DNA of 17,403 nucleotides, taken from the NCBI GenBank assembly GCA_013375355.1, contig JABXJV010000026.1:1-17403 (forward strand). Direction: 5' to 3'. The translations under genes and the position numbers were made by a program. The notes below the pieces were generated by a model, which worked only from the letters and a program-made list of their open reading frames with translations, was not told the DNA's origin and searched no databases. Shown piece after piece: positions 8,439 through 15,309 of this stretch; position 1 is the stretch's first letter, and every line of letters begins with the position of its first letter. The DNA is from Candidatus Helarchaeota archaeon. Its GTDB lineage: Archaea > Asgardarchaeota > Lokiarchaeia > Helarchaeales > JABXJV01.

Positions 8439-8566
8439 TTTATAATTATCTTCTTTTTTTAATTTATCAATTTAATTAATTTTGACAAACAAGAAGAATA
8501 AAAAAAATAATTATGTTTTTATTAAATATTGAAACTAGAATTTTTTTATAATTCAACCAAAAATCC
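8439..8566. promoter_or_regulatory. AT-rich divergent promoter region
   Basis: These 128 bases separate the transporter-RAM operon (leftward) from the hydrolase pair (rightward) and must hold promoters for both. The region is almost pure A/T, with several TATA-like stretches and no clear operator, so single elements cannot be assigned with confidence. Confidence 0.4.
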
Positions 8567-9364
8567 TTGATTGGAGGTTTTGTTATTTCGTTTTTAGATG
8601 ATCCGTTAGTTTCGAGCTTTGTTTTTTATCCGAGAAAAATATCGATTCCAAAAAATTTAGGTCCTAACGTACGTGTATTAAAATTTCAAATTACGGATGA
8701 AATTTTAATTGGAGGTTTTTGTTATTTAAAAGATGCCAATCTTCCAACTATGTTAATGTTTCATGGAAATGGGGAAATAGCTCTCGATTATTTAAACATA
8801 TACGAATTATTCCATGAATGTGATGTAAATTTGGCAGTGGCAGATTTTCGAGGTTATGGTTTCAGTTCAGGGCAGCCCTTTTATACGAGTTTAATTAAAG
8901 ACGCTATTCCTATTTATAATCATTTTAAAGATTGGATTAAAGATGAAGGTTTAAAAAACTCTCTATTTATAATGGGCAGGTCGCTAGGCAGTATTTGTGC
9001 ATCAGAAATAGGTTCGCAAAATCCACCTGATGTTCGAGGAATATTTTTTGAGAGTGGATTTGCCAGTATTTATAACTTAATGACACGTCTTTTTCGTGTT
9101 AATGGACCGAATATAAACCCAGAAGCTTTAAAAGAATGGTCAAATGATACGAGGATAGCGAAGATTAGGAAACCGGTTTTAATAATTCACGGAAGTAATG
9201 ATTGGATTATTCCAAGCTCAGAAGCAGAACTAATACATGAAACTCTTTCAGATGATATCGATGCAAAGCTTTATATCATTCGAGGGGCTGGACACAATAA
9301 TATTTTAATGTATGGAGAAAAATATACACATCCATTAAAGGAATTTATTGAAAAATATGGATAA
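8567..9364 (+). CDS. Alpha/beta hydrolase, BEM46/YfhR-like serine hydrolase
   Basis: The 265-residue protein has an alpha/beta hydrolase core without a signal peptide. An oxyanion-loop motif HGNG lies at 66-69 and DFRGYGFSSG at 93-102. The nucleophile elbow GRSLG (137-141) places Ser139. HGSNDWIIP (208-216) supplies the acid Asp212, and GAGHNN supplies His243, so the triad is complete. This layout resembles BEM46/ABHD13-type hydrolases; the substrate is unknown. The start is uncertain. TTG 8567 is the only conventional start between the in-frame TAA at 8549 and the core. However, a strong SD-like GGAGGT at 8573-8578 lies inside the assigned coding region, six bases before an ATT codon at 8585. 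It is followed after 16 bases by a second hydrolase gene, probably in one operon. Confidence 0.85.
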   Translation: MIGGFVISFLDDPLVSSFVFYPRKISIPKNLGPNVRVLKFQITDEILIGGFCYLKDANLPTMLMFHGNGEIALDYLNIYELFHECDVNLAVADFRGYGFSSGQPFYTSLIKDAIPIYNHFKDWIKDEGLKNSLFIMGRSLGSICASEIGSQNPPDVRGIFFESGFASIYNLMTRLFRVNGPNINPEALKEWSNDTRIAKIRKPVLIIHGSNDWIIPSSEAELIHETLSDDIDAKLYIIRGAGHNNILMYGEKYTHPLKEFIEKYG

Positions 9365-9380
9365 TTTTTGGTTAGTTTGA

Positions 9381-10271
9381 ATGCCCAGTGAACAATATAA
9401 TAGAATTATTGAATTGCTTAAATCAACTAAAGTTGATAGAACTGCAACGGTTGAGGAAAGACGTAAAAACTTAGAGAAGATGGCTTCGCTGGTAAGATTG
9501 CCAAGTGATATTCGCTTCGAACCCTTAAAAGTGGGAAATATTCCTGCCGAATGGATATTCACTCCTGTATCTGTTGAGGATCGAATTATTTTGTACCTTC
9601 ATGGAGGAGGATATGCAATAGGTTCGATTAAAACACATAGGGAAATGGCAAGTCGTATTGCAAGGGCTTCAGAAGCACGAGGACTTATTATCGAGTATCG
9701 TTTAGCACCTGAGCATAAATTTCCCGCTGCAGTGGAAGATTCCACGTTAGCATATCGTTGGTTACTTAAAGAGGGATATAATCCTGACCGGATTGTAATC
9801 GCTGGAGATTCTGCGGGAGGTGGTTTAACAGTGGCAACCCTTGTTGCGTTAAGGGATCAAGGAGAACCTTTACCTGCAGCAGCCGTATGTTTGTCTCCAT
9901 GGATAGATTTGGAGGGGCTTGGTGAATCTGTAAAGACAAAAGCCGATATTGATCCTCTATTTGACATGGATGGAATTATCCAAAATGCTAAACTTTACCT
10001 CGGTGATGAAGATCCCCATAATCCACTTGCTGCTCCTTTATATGCAGATCTCAAGGGTCTACCTCCGATGCTGATACAAGTTGGAACATGGGAAATTTTA
10101 CTTGATGACTCTGTGCGTCTCGCTGAACGTGCAAAGAAAGCAGGTGTTGAGGTTATTCTTGAGAAGTGGGAAGATATGGTCCATGTTTTTCAAAGTTTTG
10201 GTTACTATCTTCCTGAAGCGCAAGAAGCAGTTGAACATATCGGTGATTTTGTAATTCAATATACAAGCTAA
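9381..10271 (+). CDS. HSL-family alpha/beta hydrolase (carboxylesterase)
   Basis: This is a 296-residue esterase of the hormone-sensitive-lipase family. HGGGYAIGS (74-82) forms the oxyanion hole. YRLAPEHKFPAAVED (106-120) is the usual core. GDSAGG (142-147) gives the nucleophile Ser144, and His268 lies in the terminal MVHVF. The third triad residue falls in GTWEILLDDS: by alignment Glu238 occupies the place of the usual Asp, with Asp242/243 nearby. The reaction is hydrolysis of short- to medium-chain carboxylic esters. The gene is visibly richer in G/C than its neighbours (for example 32 of 60 bases at 9781-9840) and reads like bacterial homologues, suggesting acquisition by transfer. ATG 9381 is 16 bases after the preceding hydrolase. 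Confidence 0.9.
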   Translation: MPSEQYNRIIELLKSTKVDRTATVEERRKNLEKMASLVRLPSDIRFEPLKVGNIPAEWIFTPVSVEDRIILYLHGGGYAIGSIKTHREMASRIARASEARGLIIEYRLAPEHKFPAAVEDSTLAYRWLLKEGYNPDRIVIAGDSAGGGLTVATLVALRDQGEPLPAAAVCLSPWIDLEGLGESVKTKADIDPLFDMDGIIQNAKLYLGDEDPHNPLAAPLYADLKGLPPMLIQVGTWEILLDDSVRLAERAKKAGVEVILEKWEDMVHVFQSFGYYLPEAQEAVEHIGDFVIQYTS

Positions 10272-10287
10272 AAATTATTATCTTTAA

Positions 10288-10800
10288 TTATTGTTTACGG
10301 AGAGCAATATAGCGAGATATTAATGATAATACAAAAAAGACCAACATAGCAATAAGCAATATGTCGTAAATAAGAAGATCAGCGAAGATGAGCGTTATAC
10401 CTATTATTACATAAAGAAATAATCCAGAATATTTTCCTATAGGATCATAAACCGGCTTTTTTTGTCTCGATGTTAAAATAAATTGTAGAAACATGAAACC
10501 TATTATGATAAGTATCCAAAATGGATATATTTCCTTTAACACAAATGCAAAGAATAATATAAATATAAAAATAAAGTCAGTGGAAGCATCGAAATATGCT
10601 CCAAAGGTAGATGTAACATCTAATTTTCTTGCACTGATACCATCCAGGATATCTGTAATCCAAGAGATAGTAAAGAGAATAAAGCTCTCTATGATTAGAT
10701 TATTAAATAAGAAAATTAATAATGGAGCAATTATCACAATTCTTAAAGCAGTAATAATTTGAGGGATAAGAAACTTCTTATTAAAGCTATTATTTTCCAA
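10288..10800 (-). CDS. CDP-alcohol phosphatidyltransferase family enzyme
   Basis: The 170-residue integral membrane enzyme has a complete family signature: Asp50, Asp53, Gly54, Ala57, Arg58, then Gly67, Asp71 and Asp75 after eight residues (D-x2-DG-x2-AR-x8-G-x3-D-x3-D). The aspartates hold the metal ions. Family members displace CMP from a CDP-activated lipid with an alcohol such as glycerol phosphate, serine or inositol phosphate; in archaea the lipid is CDP-archaeol. The N-terminal IPQIITALRI resembles the phosphatidylglycerophosphate synthase branch, but the alcohol substrate is not settled. TTG 10800 is the start: an in-frame TGA lies three codons upstream, GAGAG is near, and no ATG occurs before the signature. 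It converges on the esterase with 16 bases between stops. Confidence 0.88.
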   Translation of the reverse strand: MENNSFNKKFLIPQIITALRIVIIAPLLIFLFNNLIIESFILFTISWITDILDGISARKLDVTSTFGAYFDASTDFIFIFILFFAFVLKEIYPFWILIIIGFMFLQFILTSRQKKPVYDPIGKYSGLFLYVIIGITLIFADLLIYDILLIAMLVFFVLSLISRYIALRKQ

Positions 10801-10939
10801 TTTCTCTCAGCTACTAACAATTTGATTAATTAATTTATTAAAATTATTTCATATCAGTCTTTGATAACAATCAGATGACAAATATATTTCAAAAAAGAGT
10901 ATTATTTGAGTTACATTAAGAATAAATTGAGATCTAAAA

Positions 10940-11575
10940 ATGAAAAAGGAATCTGCAATAACCACAATTTACGGATTACTCACCATAAGTTTAATTATAA
11001 TATTTTACTTGCTTCTTGCTAACTCTATACCAAATATTTTTATATTAAGCGAGTGGACTGAATTCTTAATACTTTTGTGTCTAATTTTTCCAGTTATAAC
11101 CACAATTTTAGCGCTTATTTTTTATTTTTCTTTAAAAATTGCACTTCCTATGGTATTTTCAGGTTTAGGTTTTCTAATTTTTCAAGGAATCTGGTTTCGA
11201 TTTCCTATTATTAATGTTCTAATGAGTTCGGCGTATTTTTTATTGGGAATGTTGTTTATTGGATTGGGATTGTGGTTAGAATCAGATCTTTTACCCTTAA
11301 GATATCCTGAAGCATTTGAAGATACTGAGGAAGAAATGCCTGAACCTATGGATATTCAATTTTCTGAAGAGGATTACAAAGATGAGGTAAAATTTTGGAT
11401 TAAATTACTTGATAGTTCAGATGAAAAATATCGAGAAGAAGCAATAATTTCATTAGGAGAAATAGGGGATAAAAGAGCACTTCCACATTTAGAAAAATTT
11501 TTAGAAGATGACTCAAAAACACTTCAAAAATTATCAAAGAAAGCAATTGAATTAATAAAAGGAAAATCTAAATAA
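10940..11575 (+). CDS. Membrane-anchored HEAT/PBS-lyase-type repeat protein
   Basis: The 211-residue protein has four hydrophobic segments (around residues 8-30, 39-64, 68-86 and 92-113). An acidic linker (122-148, rich in Glu/Asp) leads to a cytosolic-type domain of helical repeats. The repeat EEAIISLGEIGDKRALPHLEKFL (167-188) is a textbook short HEAT/PBS-lyase unit, with a partial second unit after it. I know of no function for this arrangement; it looks like a membrane dock for a partner protein. ATG 10940 has only a weak purine-rich GAGAT before it. It converges on the lipid kinase gene with 21 bases between. The other HEAT protein in the window (5075-6637) is soluble and not evidently a close relative. 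Confidence 0.7.
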   Translation: MKKESAITTIYGLLTISLIIIFYLLLANSIPNIFILSEWTEFLILLCLIFPVITTILALIFYFSLKIALPMVFSGLGFLIFQGIWFRFPIINVLMSSAYFLLGMLFIGLGLWLESDLLPLRYPEAFEDTEEEMPEPMDIQFSEEDYKDEVKFWIKLLDSSDEKYREEAIISLGEIGDKRALPHLEKFLEDDSKTLQKLSKKAIELIKGKSK

Positions 11576-11596
11576 TAGTTAAATAAGGAAAATTAT

Positions 11597-12556
11597 TTAT
11601 TTTTCCTCTGATTCCTCTTTTATACCCACCTTAACATTTAAACTATTTGGAATGATTTCAAATTCAAAATCAGTCCCTTTTCCTACCTGTTCTCCGTCTA
11701 AGTCTAAAAATACAGGGTCTTCACTAACAGTCTTGACGCTTGTACAAAGATCATGTTCTTTAACTTGAGGCATTTTTAGATGTGAACCATCATAAATTTT
11801 GCCAATATTTCTTAATAGCATCCATCTAGATCCATCTTGAATGGTAATAATATTAAATTTCCCATTTGTTGAATCTGAGTTTGGAGATATCATCATTCCT
11901 CCCCCAAAATATTTGCCGATACAGATACAAGTCATATTAGCATTATATTCATAAGCATTTTCTTCTTCCATATCCATTATAAGACGAGTCTGACTTTTAT
12001 GATGATGCATAATTCCACGGATAGACCCGATAAGGAAAGAAAATTTTCCCCCAAGACGTTTTGTAGTCCGATTAACACGATTTACAACATCACCACCTAA
12101 TCCAGTATCCGCAACATTAACGAATAAACGAATACCTGGATTTCCCTCTAAATCCGTAAATTTTGCAATACCAACATCTTGCTTCTGAATGATTCCCTCT
12201 TTTAAAATTTCTATTGATCCCTCAATTTCTTTAGGAATTTCAGCTGTTTTAATAAAATCCGAGCCAGTTCCGCTTGATATTACTCCAAACTTGCACTCGG
12301 GGTTTATAGGAGAAAAATTTTCAGGATCAAAAAATCCATTTGCGACTTCATTATAAGTTCCATCGCCACCAACTGCGACAATAAAATTTTCACCTTGTTT
12401 AATGGCTTCTCTTGTTAATTCCGTAGCATGATTGGGACCTTCTGTAAAAACATGAGTATATTCTATTTTTTTCGCATCCAAAAGAGCTTTAATCTCTTTT
12501 CTCCATCTTTTCTTTGTTTTACCATTACCAGCCTTAGGATTAACTATAATGTACAA
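11597..12556 (-). CDS. YegS/DagK-family lipid kinase
   Basis: The 319-residue protein matches the diacylglycerol/YegS lipid kinase fold. NPKAGNGK (6-13) opens the catalytic domain. VGGDGTYNEV (62-71) is the ATP-binding signature, and SSGTGSDF (94-101) follows. FGGGM (217-221) and DLDGE (285-289) mark the C-terminal beta domain. The usual DG after the P-x-A segment reads NG here (residues 231-232), a mild change. It would phosphorylate a lipid alcohol with ATP; whether this is diacylglycerol, an archaeol-type or a polyprenyl alcohol is unknown. TTG 12556 is the start, because the NPKAG motif follows at once, no ATG is available, and GGAG lies eight bases upstream. It lies 119 bases downstream of the dehydrogenase on the same strand. 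Confidence 0.9.
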   Translation of the reverse strand: MYIIVNPKAGNGKTKKRWRKEIKALLDAKKIEYTHVFTEGPNHATELTREAIKQGENFIVAVGGDGTYNEVANGFFDPENFSPINPECKFGVISSGTGSDFIKTAEIPKEIEGSIEILKEGIIQKQDVGIAKFTDLEGNPGIRLFVNVADTGLGGDVVNRVNRTTKRLGGKFSFLIGSIRGIMHHHKSQTRLIMDMEEENAYEYNANMTCICIGKYFGGGMMISPNSDSTNGKFNIITIQDGSRWMLLRNIGKIYDGSHLKMPQVKEHDLCTSVKTVSEDPVFLDLDGEQVGKGTDFEFEIIPNSLNVKVGIKEESEEK

Positions 12557-12675
12557 ATTTTCAACTCCAGAAATTGGGCTATTATATTCTTAACCATAAA
12601 ATAATTAGGATATTTTTATTATTTCCGATTATAACAGAAATATTTGAATAACAACTATACGAGGAAAAAAGAGTT

Positions 12676-13524
12676 TTAAGAATTTAAATTAGTTAATTCA
12701 GAACAAATATCCCATAATTTTTGACCATATTCTTTATTATTTGCTTCTTTTGATGGTTTGGCCTCTTTTTTATTTTTAAAATATTTTCCACTTATACCTT
12801 CTACTTCAGGAGAAGATGCCAAATAAACGGGTGTTTCAGCCCCCTTTTTCGGATTTCTAAAAAAAACAATTGCCCATCTATAATACCAAGGAAGGTCGCG
12901 GCCTAGACTTGATCTTATTGTACCAGGGTGAAGAGAATTTACTGTTATTCCGCTATTTTCTAGTCTTCTAGCAAGTTCATTATTAAAAATTACTAGAGCA
13001 AGTTTAACTCTGCCATACGTGCCAAATGCACTATATTTTTTTTCACTTTGGAGATTATTAAAATCTATATGTGCCCTTGTATGCAGACCTGAAGTTACAT
13101 TCAATATCCTAGAAGGAGCACTTTTTTTAAGAATATCAATCAATAAATTAGTAAGTAGGAAAGGAGCAAGCACATTAACTGCAAATTGCATTTCATTATT
13201 ATCTTCTGTAAAAGTCTTTTTATATGGCATGATAGCTGCATTATTAATTAAAACATGCAGTTTTTCATATTTGCTTTGATAATTATCCACAAGATTTCGA
13301 ATAGCTTGTTGTGAAGATAGATCAGCTAATAATAAATCGATGGAAGTATTACTAGTTTTATCAATAATCTCTTTTTTTGCTTTTTCACCCCTATCTGTAT
13401 TTCGGCAGACCATTATAATCGTTGCTCCCATTTCAGCTAAACCTATAGCTGTTGCTTTTCCAATACCAGAATTACTACCAGTAATCATGCAAATTTTTCC
13501 ATTCATATTATTATTTTTTTGCAT
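12676..13524 (-). CDS. Short-chain dehydrogenase/reductase, retinol-dehydrogenase-like
   Basis: This Rossmann-fold NAD(P)H oxidoreductase has TGSNSGIG (17-24 when counted from the ATG at 13530) for cofactor binding and CRN (42-44) after strand 2, which favours NADP(H). NNAAI follows at 96-100, then the catalytic Ser147 in NVTSG and Tyr172/Lys176 as YGRVK; Asn119 completes the tetrad. Sequence style resembles retinol-dehydrogenase/WWOX-like SDRs acting on lipophilic alcohols or aldehydes. A strong AGAGGT (13532-13537) sits one base before the ATG at 13530 but seven bases before the ATG at 13524, so I place the start at 13524. The gene follows the racemase on the same strand after about 50 bases, so a shared acyl pathway is plausible. 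Confidence 0.9.
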   Translation of the reverse strand: MQKNNNMNGKICMITGSNSGIGKATAIGLAEMGATIIMVCRNTDRGEKAKKEIIDKTSNTSIDLLLADLSSQQAIRNLVDNYQSKYEKLHVLINNAAIMPYKKTFTEDNNEMQFAVNVLAPFLLTNLLIDILKKSAPSRILNVTSGLHTRAHIDFNNLQSEKKYSAFGTYGRVKLALVIFNNELARRLENSGITVNSLHPGTIRSSLGRDLPWYYRWAIVFFRNPKKGAETPVYLASSPEVEGISGKYFKNKKEAKPSKEANNKEYGQKLWDICSELTNLNS

Positions 13525-13531
13525 TTTCATG

Positions 13532-13537
13532 ACCTCT
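13532..13537 (-). promoter_or_regulatory. Ribosome binding site deciding the SDR start
   Basis: AGAGGT on the minus strand is the clearest SD match among the minus-strand genes. Its spacing of seven bases favours the ATG at 13524 over the one at 13530, which would have a single-base spacer. Confidence 0.55.
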
Positions 13538-13579
13538 TATAACATCTTGGAAGTTCAAACATTTTTACAAATGTCATTT

Positions 13580-14779
13580 TTAGATAACTTTTTCATTTTT
13601 GAATCTTTCAATTTCTTTATCTGAATATCCCAATGATTTAAGAACTTCATAATTATGTTCCCCATATTCAGGAGCATCAAACCTTACTTTACATGGAGTT
13701 TTGGATAATTTAAAGGGAAATCCAACCATTTTACTTGGACCTAACTTAGGTGAATTAAATTCAATAAACATATTTCGACTTTTTATATGTTCATCATCTA
13801 ATACTTCTTTAAATTCATTTACTTTAGAAATACAAATATCAATATCTTTCATCTGTTCAAACCATTCGTCTCTTGTCTTTTCTTTGAATTTTTCTTTTAG
13901 AAAGTTATGAATTTCGTCTCTTTTAGAGCCTAAGGGTGAAGGTTCTTCACTATATTCTGGGCAATTTAGAACTTGACATAAATTTTTCCAGAATTTTTCT
14001 TCTAATGCACCTAAAGCAATATATTTTCCATCTTTTGTTTGATATATATTATAACTTGGCAGATATCCCGTTAATCTCTCTCCTCCAGTTTGTGGTTCTT
14101 TATTATTTACAATAAATTCAGCGAACTTTCTTACTAACCAATAAACAATGCCATCTTGCATAGCAACATCTATGTATTGTCCCAAATCGAATTTGTCTCG
14201 AGCAATTAGAGCACTTAGAATTGCAATTACACAATTCATACCCCCTGTTCCCAAGTCTGCAATTTGGATTCCTGGTGGGTGGGGATTTCCTCCATATTCA
14301 CCGGTTAATATACCCAGTCCTGCAACACTGATATAATTTAGATCATGTCCTACCATATTAGCATAGTTCCCATTTTGTCCATAACCAGTGAGGGAACAAT
14401 AAATAATTTTAGGGTTGATTTTTTTAATTGTCTCATAATCTACTCCTAATTTTTTAACAACTCCAGGTCTAAATGACTCAAGAATTATATCCGCATTTTT
14501 AGCTAATTTATAAAAAATTTTACGCCCTTTTTCTGTTTTAAGATTTAAGGTTATAGATTTCTTATTTCTATTCAAACAATAAAAAGTATAATTGAGTTTT
14601 TTCCCGTCTTTTGTTTTAACGTACGGTTCTCGCCATCTTGCATAATCTCCTTGTATATTATCTTCAATTTTGAGCACATCAGCACCTAAATCTCCAAGGA
14701 GCAATGTGGCAAATGGCCCAGGCAATAATCTTGATAGATCTAAAATTTTTATATCCTCTAATGGTAATGGCATTTTCAT
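13580..14779 (-). CDS. CaiB/BaiF-superfamily alpha-methylacyl-CoA racemase
   Basis: The protein has about 399 residues, typical for the family. Counting from the TTG at 14782, RPGVVKKLG starts at Arg105. GHDLNY supplies His146 and Asp147, QIADLG supplies Asp176, and GALEEKFW supplies Glu261. As I recall, the mycobacterial racemase uses His126, Asp156 and Glu241; the spacings of 30 and 115 residues are identical here, which points to alpha-methylacyl-CoA racemase rather than formyl-CoA transferase. It would invert (2R)/(2S)-methyl-branched acyl-CoA through a planar enolate, as needed in degrading isoprenoid-derived acids. The frame opens TTG-ATG-x-ATG; I take the ATG at 14779, and 14773 is equally possible. 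No SD is seen. The SDR gene follows on the same strand. Confidence 0.9.
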   Translation of the reverse strand: MKMPLPLEDIKILDLSRLLPGPFATLLLGDLGADVLKIEDNIQGDYARWREPYVKTKDGKKLNYTFYCLNRNKKSITLNLKTEKGRKIFYKLAKNADIILESFRPGVVKKLGVDYETIKKINPKIIYCSLTGYGQNGNYANMVGHDLNYISVAGLGILTGEYGGNPHPPGIQIADLGTGGMNCVIAILSALIARDKFDLGQYIDVAMQDGIVYWLVRKFAEFIVNNKEPQTGGERLTGYLPSYNIYQTKDGKYIALGALEEKFWKNLCQVLNCPEYSEEPSPLGSKRDEIHNFLKEKFKEKTRDEWFEQMKDIDICISKVNEFKEVLDDEHIKSRNMFIEFNSPKLGPSKMVGFPFKLSKTPCKVRFDAPEYGEHNYEVLKSLGYSDKEIERFKNEKVI

Positions 14780-14810
14780 CAATACTATAATATTTTTAAT
14801 ACATGATTTG

Positions 14811-14828
14811 CTTAAACTTCGTTTTAAG
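14811..14828. repeat. Short inverted repeat CTTAAA-N6-TTTAAG
   Basis: Six-base arms (14811-14816 and 14823-14828) enclose CTTCGT. The repeat lies in the 162-base divergent gap between the racemase gene and the small zinc-type protein gene, about 32 bases upstream of the racemase start. It could be an operator or a small hairpin; six-base A/T-rich arms also arise by chance. The rest of this gap is plain AT-rich sequence in which promoters for both genes must lie. Confidence 0.25.
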
Positions 14829-14941
14829 AAGTGAAATTTATATTATATATTCAAAAATTAATTAATGGAAAATGTTATTATTAATTACAATAAAATATTT
14901 TCTCAAAATACGACTGAACCTTCCAAAAAATGTGTTAACAA

Positions 14942-15220
14942 ATGGGTAAAAAGAAATTTTTCAAATGCCCGAAATGCTCTTCTTTGCTTCAAGTTGAAAT
15001 AGAACTCCCAGAAAATGTTGAATCATGGCCCTATGTTATGCATTATAAACATCCGGGTCCAGATAATACAGTATGTGATCTTGTACTTGCAGTTGATTCA
15101 AATTATACTATTCGTGAATTGGATAAAAAGGGACTAGATGAAACAAGAGAAGTTGTTAGTGAAAAAGCCGCAGAAGAGAAAAAAACTGAAGATTTAGGTT
15201 TTAAAGTCGTAAAAGAATAA
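14942..15220 (+). CDS. Small CPxC metal-binding-type protein with charged helical tail
   Basis: This is a 92-residue hydrophilic protein. Cys9-Pro-Lys-Cys12 near the N-terminus is a classic zinc knuckle. A second CxxC is missing, but His34, His37 and Cys45 in HYKHPGPDNTVCD could complete a site. The segment VLAVDSNYTIREL (48-60) looks like the end of a compact beta domain. After residue 60 the chain becomes a Lys/Glu-rich helix that may be a coiled coil. I recall similar small domains in archaeal genomes but cannot name a family with certainty. ATG 14942 is the first start of the frame and no SD precedes it. It converges on the membrane gene at 15310 over 89 AT-rich bases with no clear element. 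Confidence 0.7.
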   Translation: MGKKKFFKCPKCSSLLQVEIELPENVESWPYVMHYKHPGPDNTVCDLVLAVDSNYTIRELDKKGLDETREVVSEKAAEEKKTEDLGFKVVKE

Positions 15221-15309
15221 AAATTAAGAAATTTTTCCTTAAAGATTATATTAAAACTGAGGAAATTATTGAACAATTAAAAAAATATAACTTCTATAGT
15301 ATATACTTT

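Noticed and set aside
13340..13624. Plus-strand open frame opposite the SDR gene's 5' end
   Set aside because: It lies opposite well-supported SDR and racemase sequence, and its apparent hydrophobicity is the complement of that coding sequence.
15221..15309. Intergenic 89 bases checked for a small RNA or a hairpin terminator
   Set aside because: Only scattered A/T tracts are present between convergent genes, with no stable stem.
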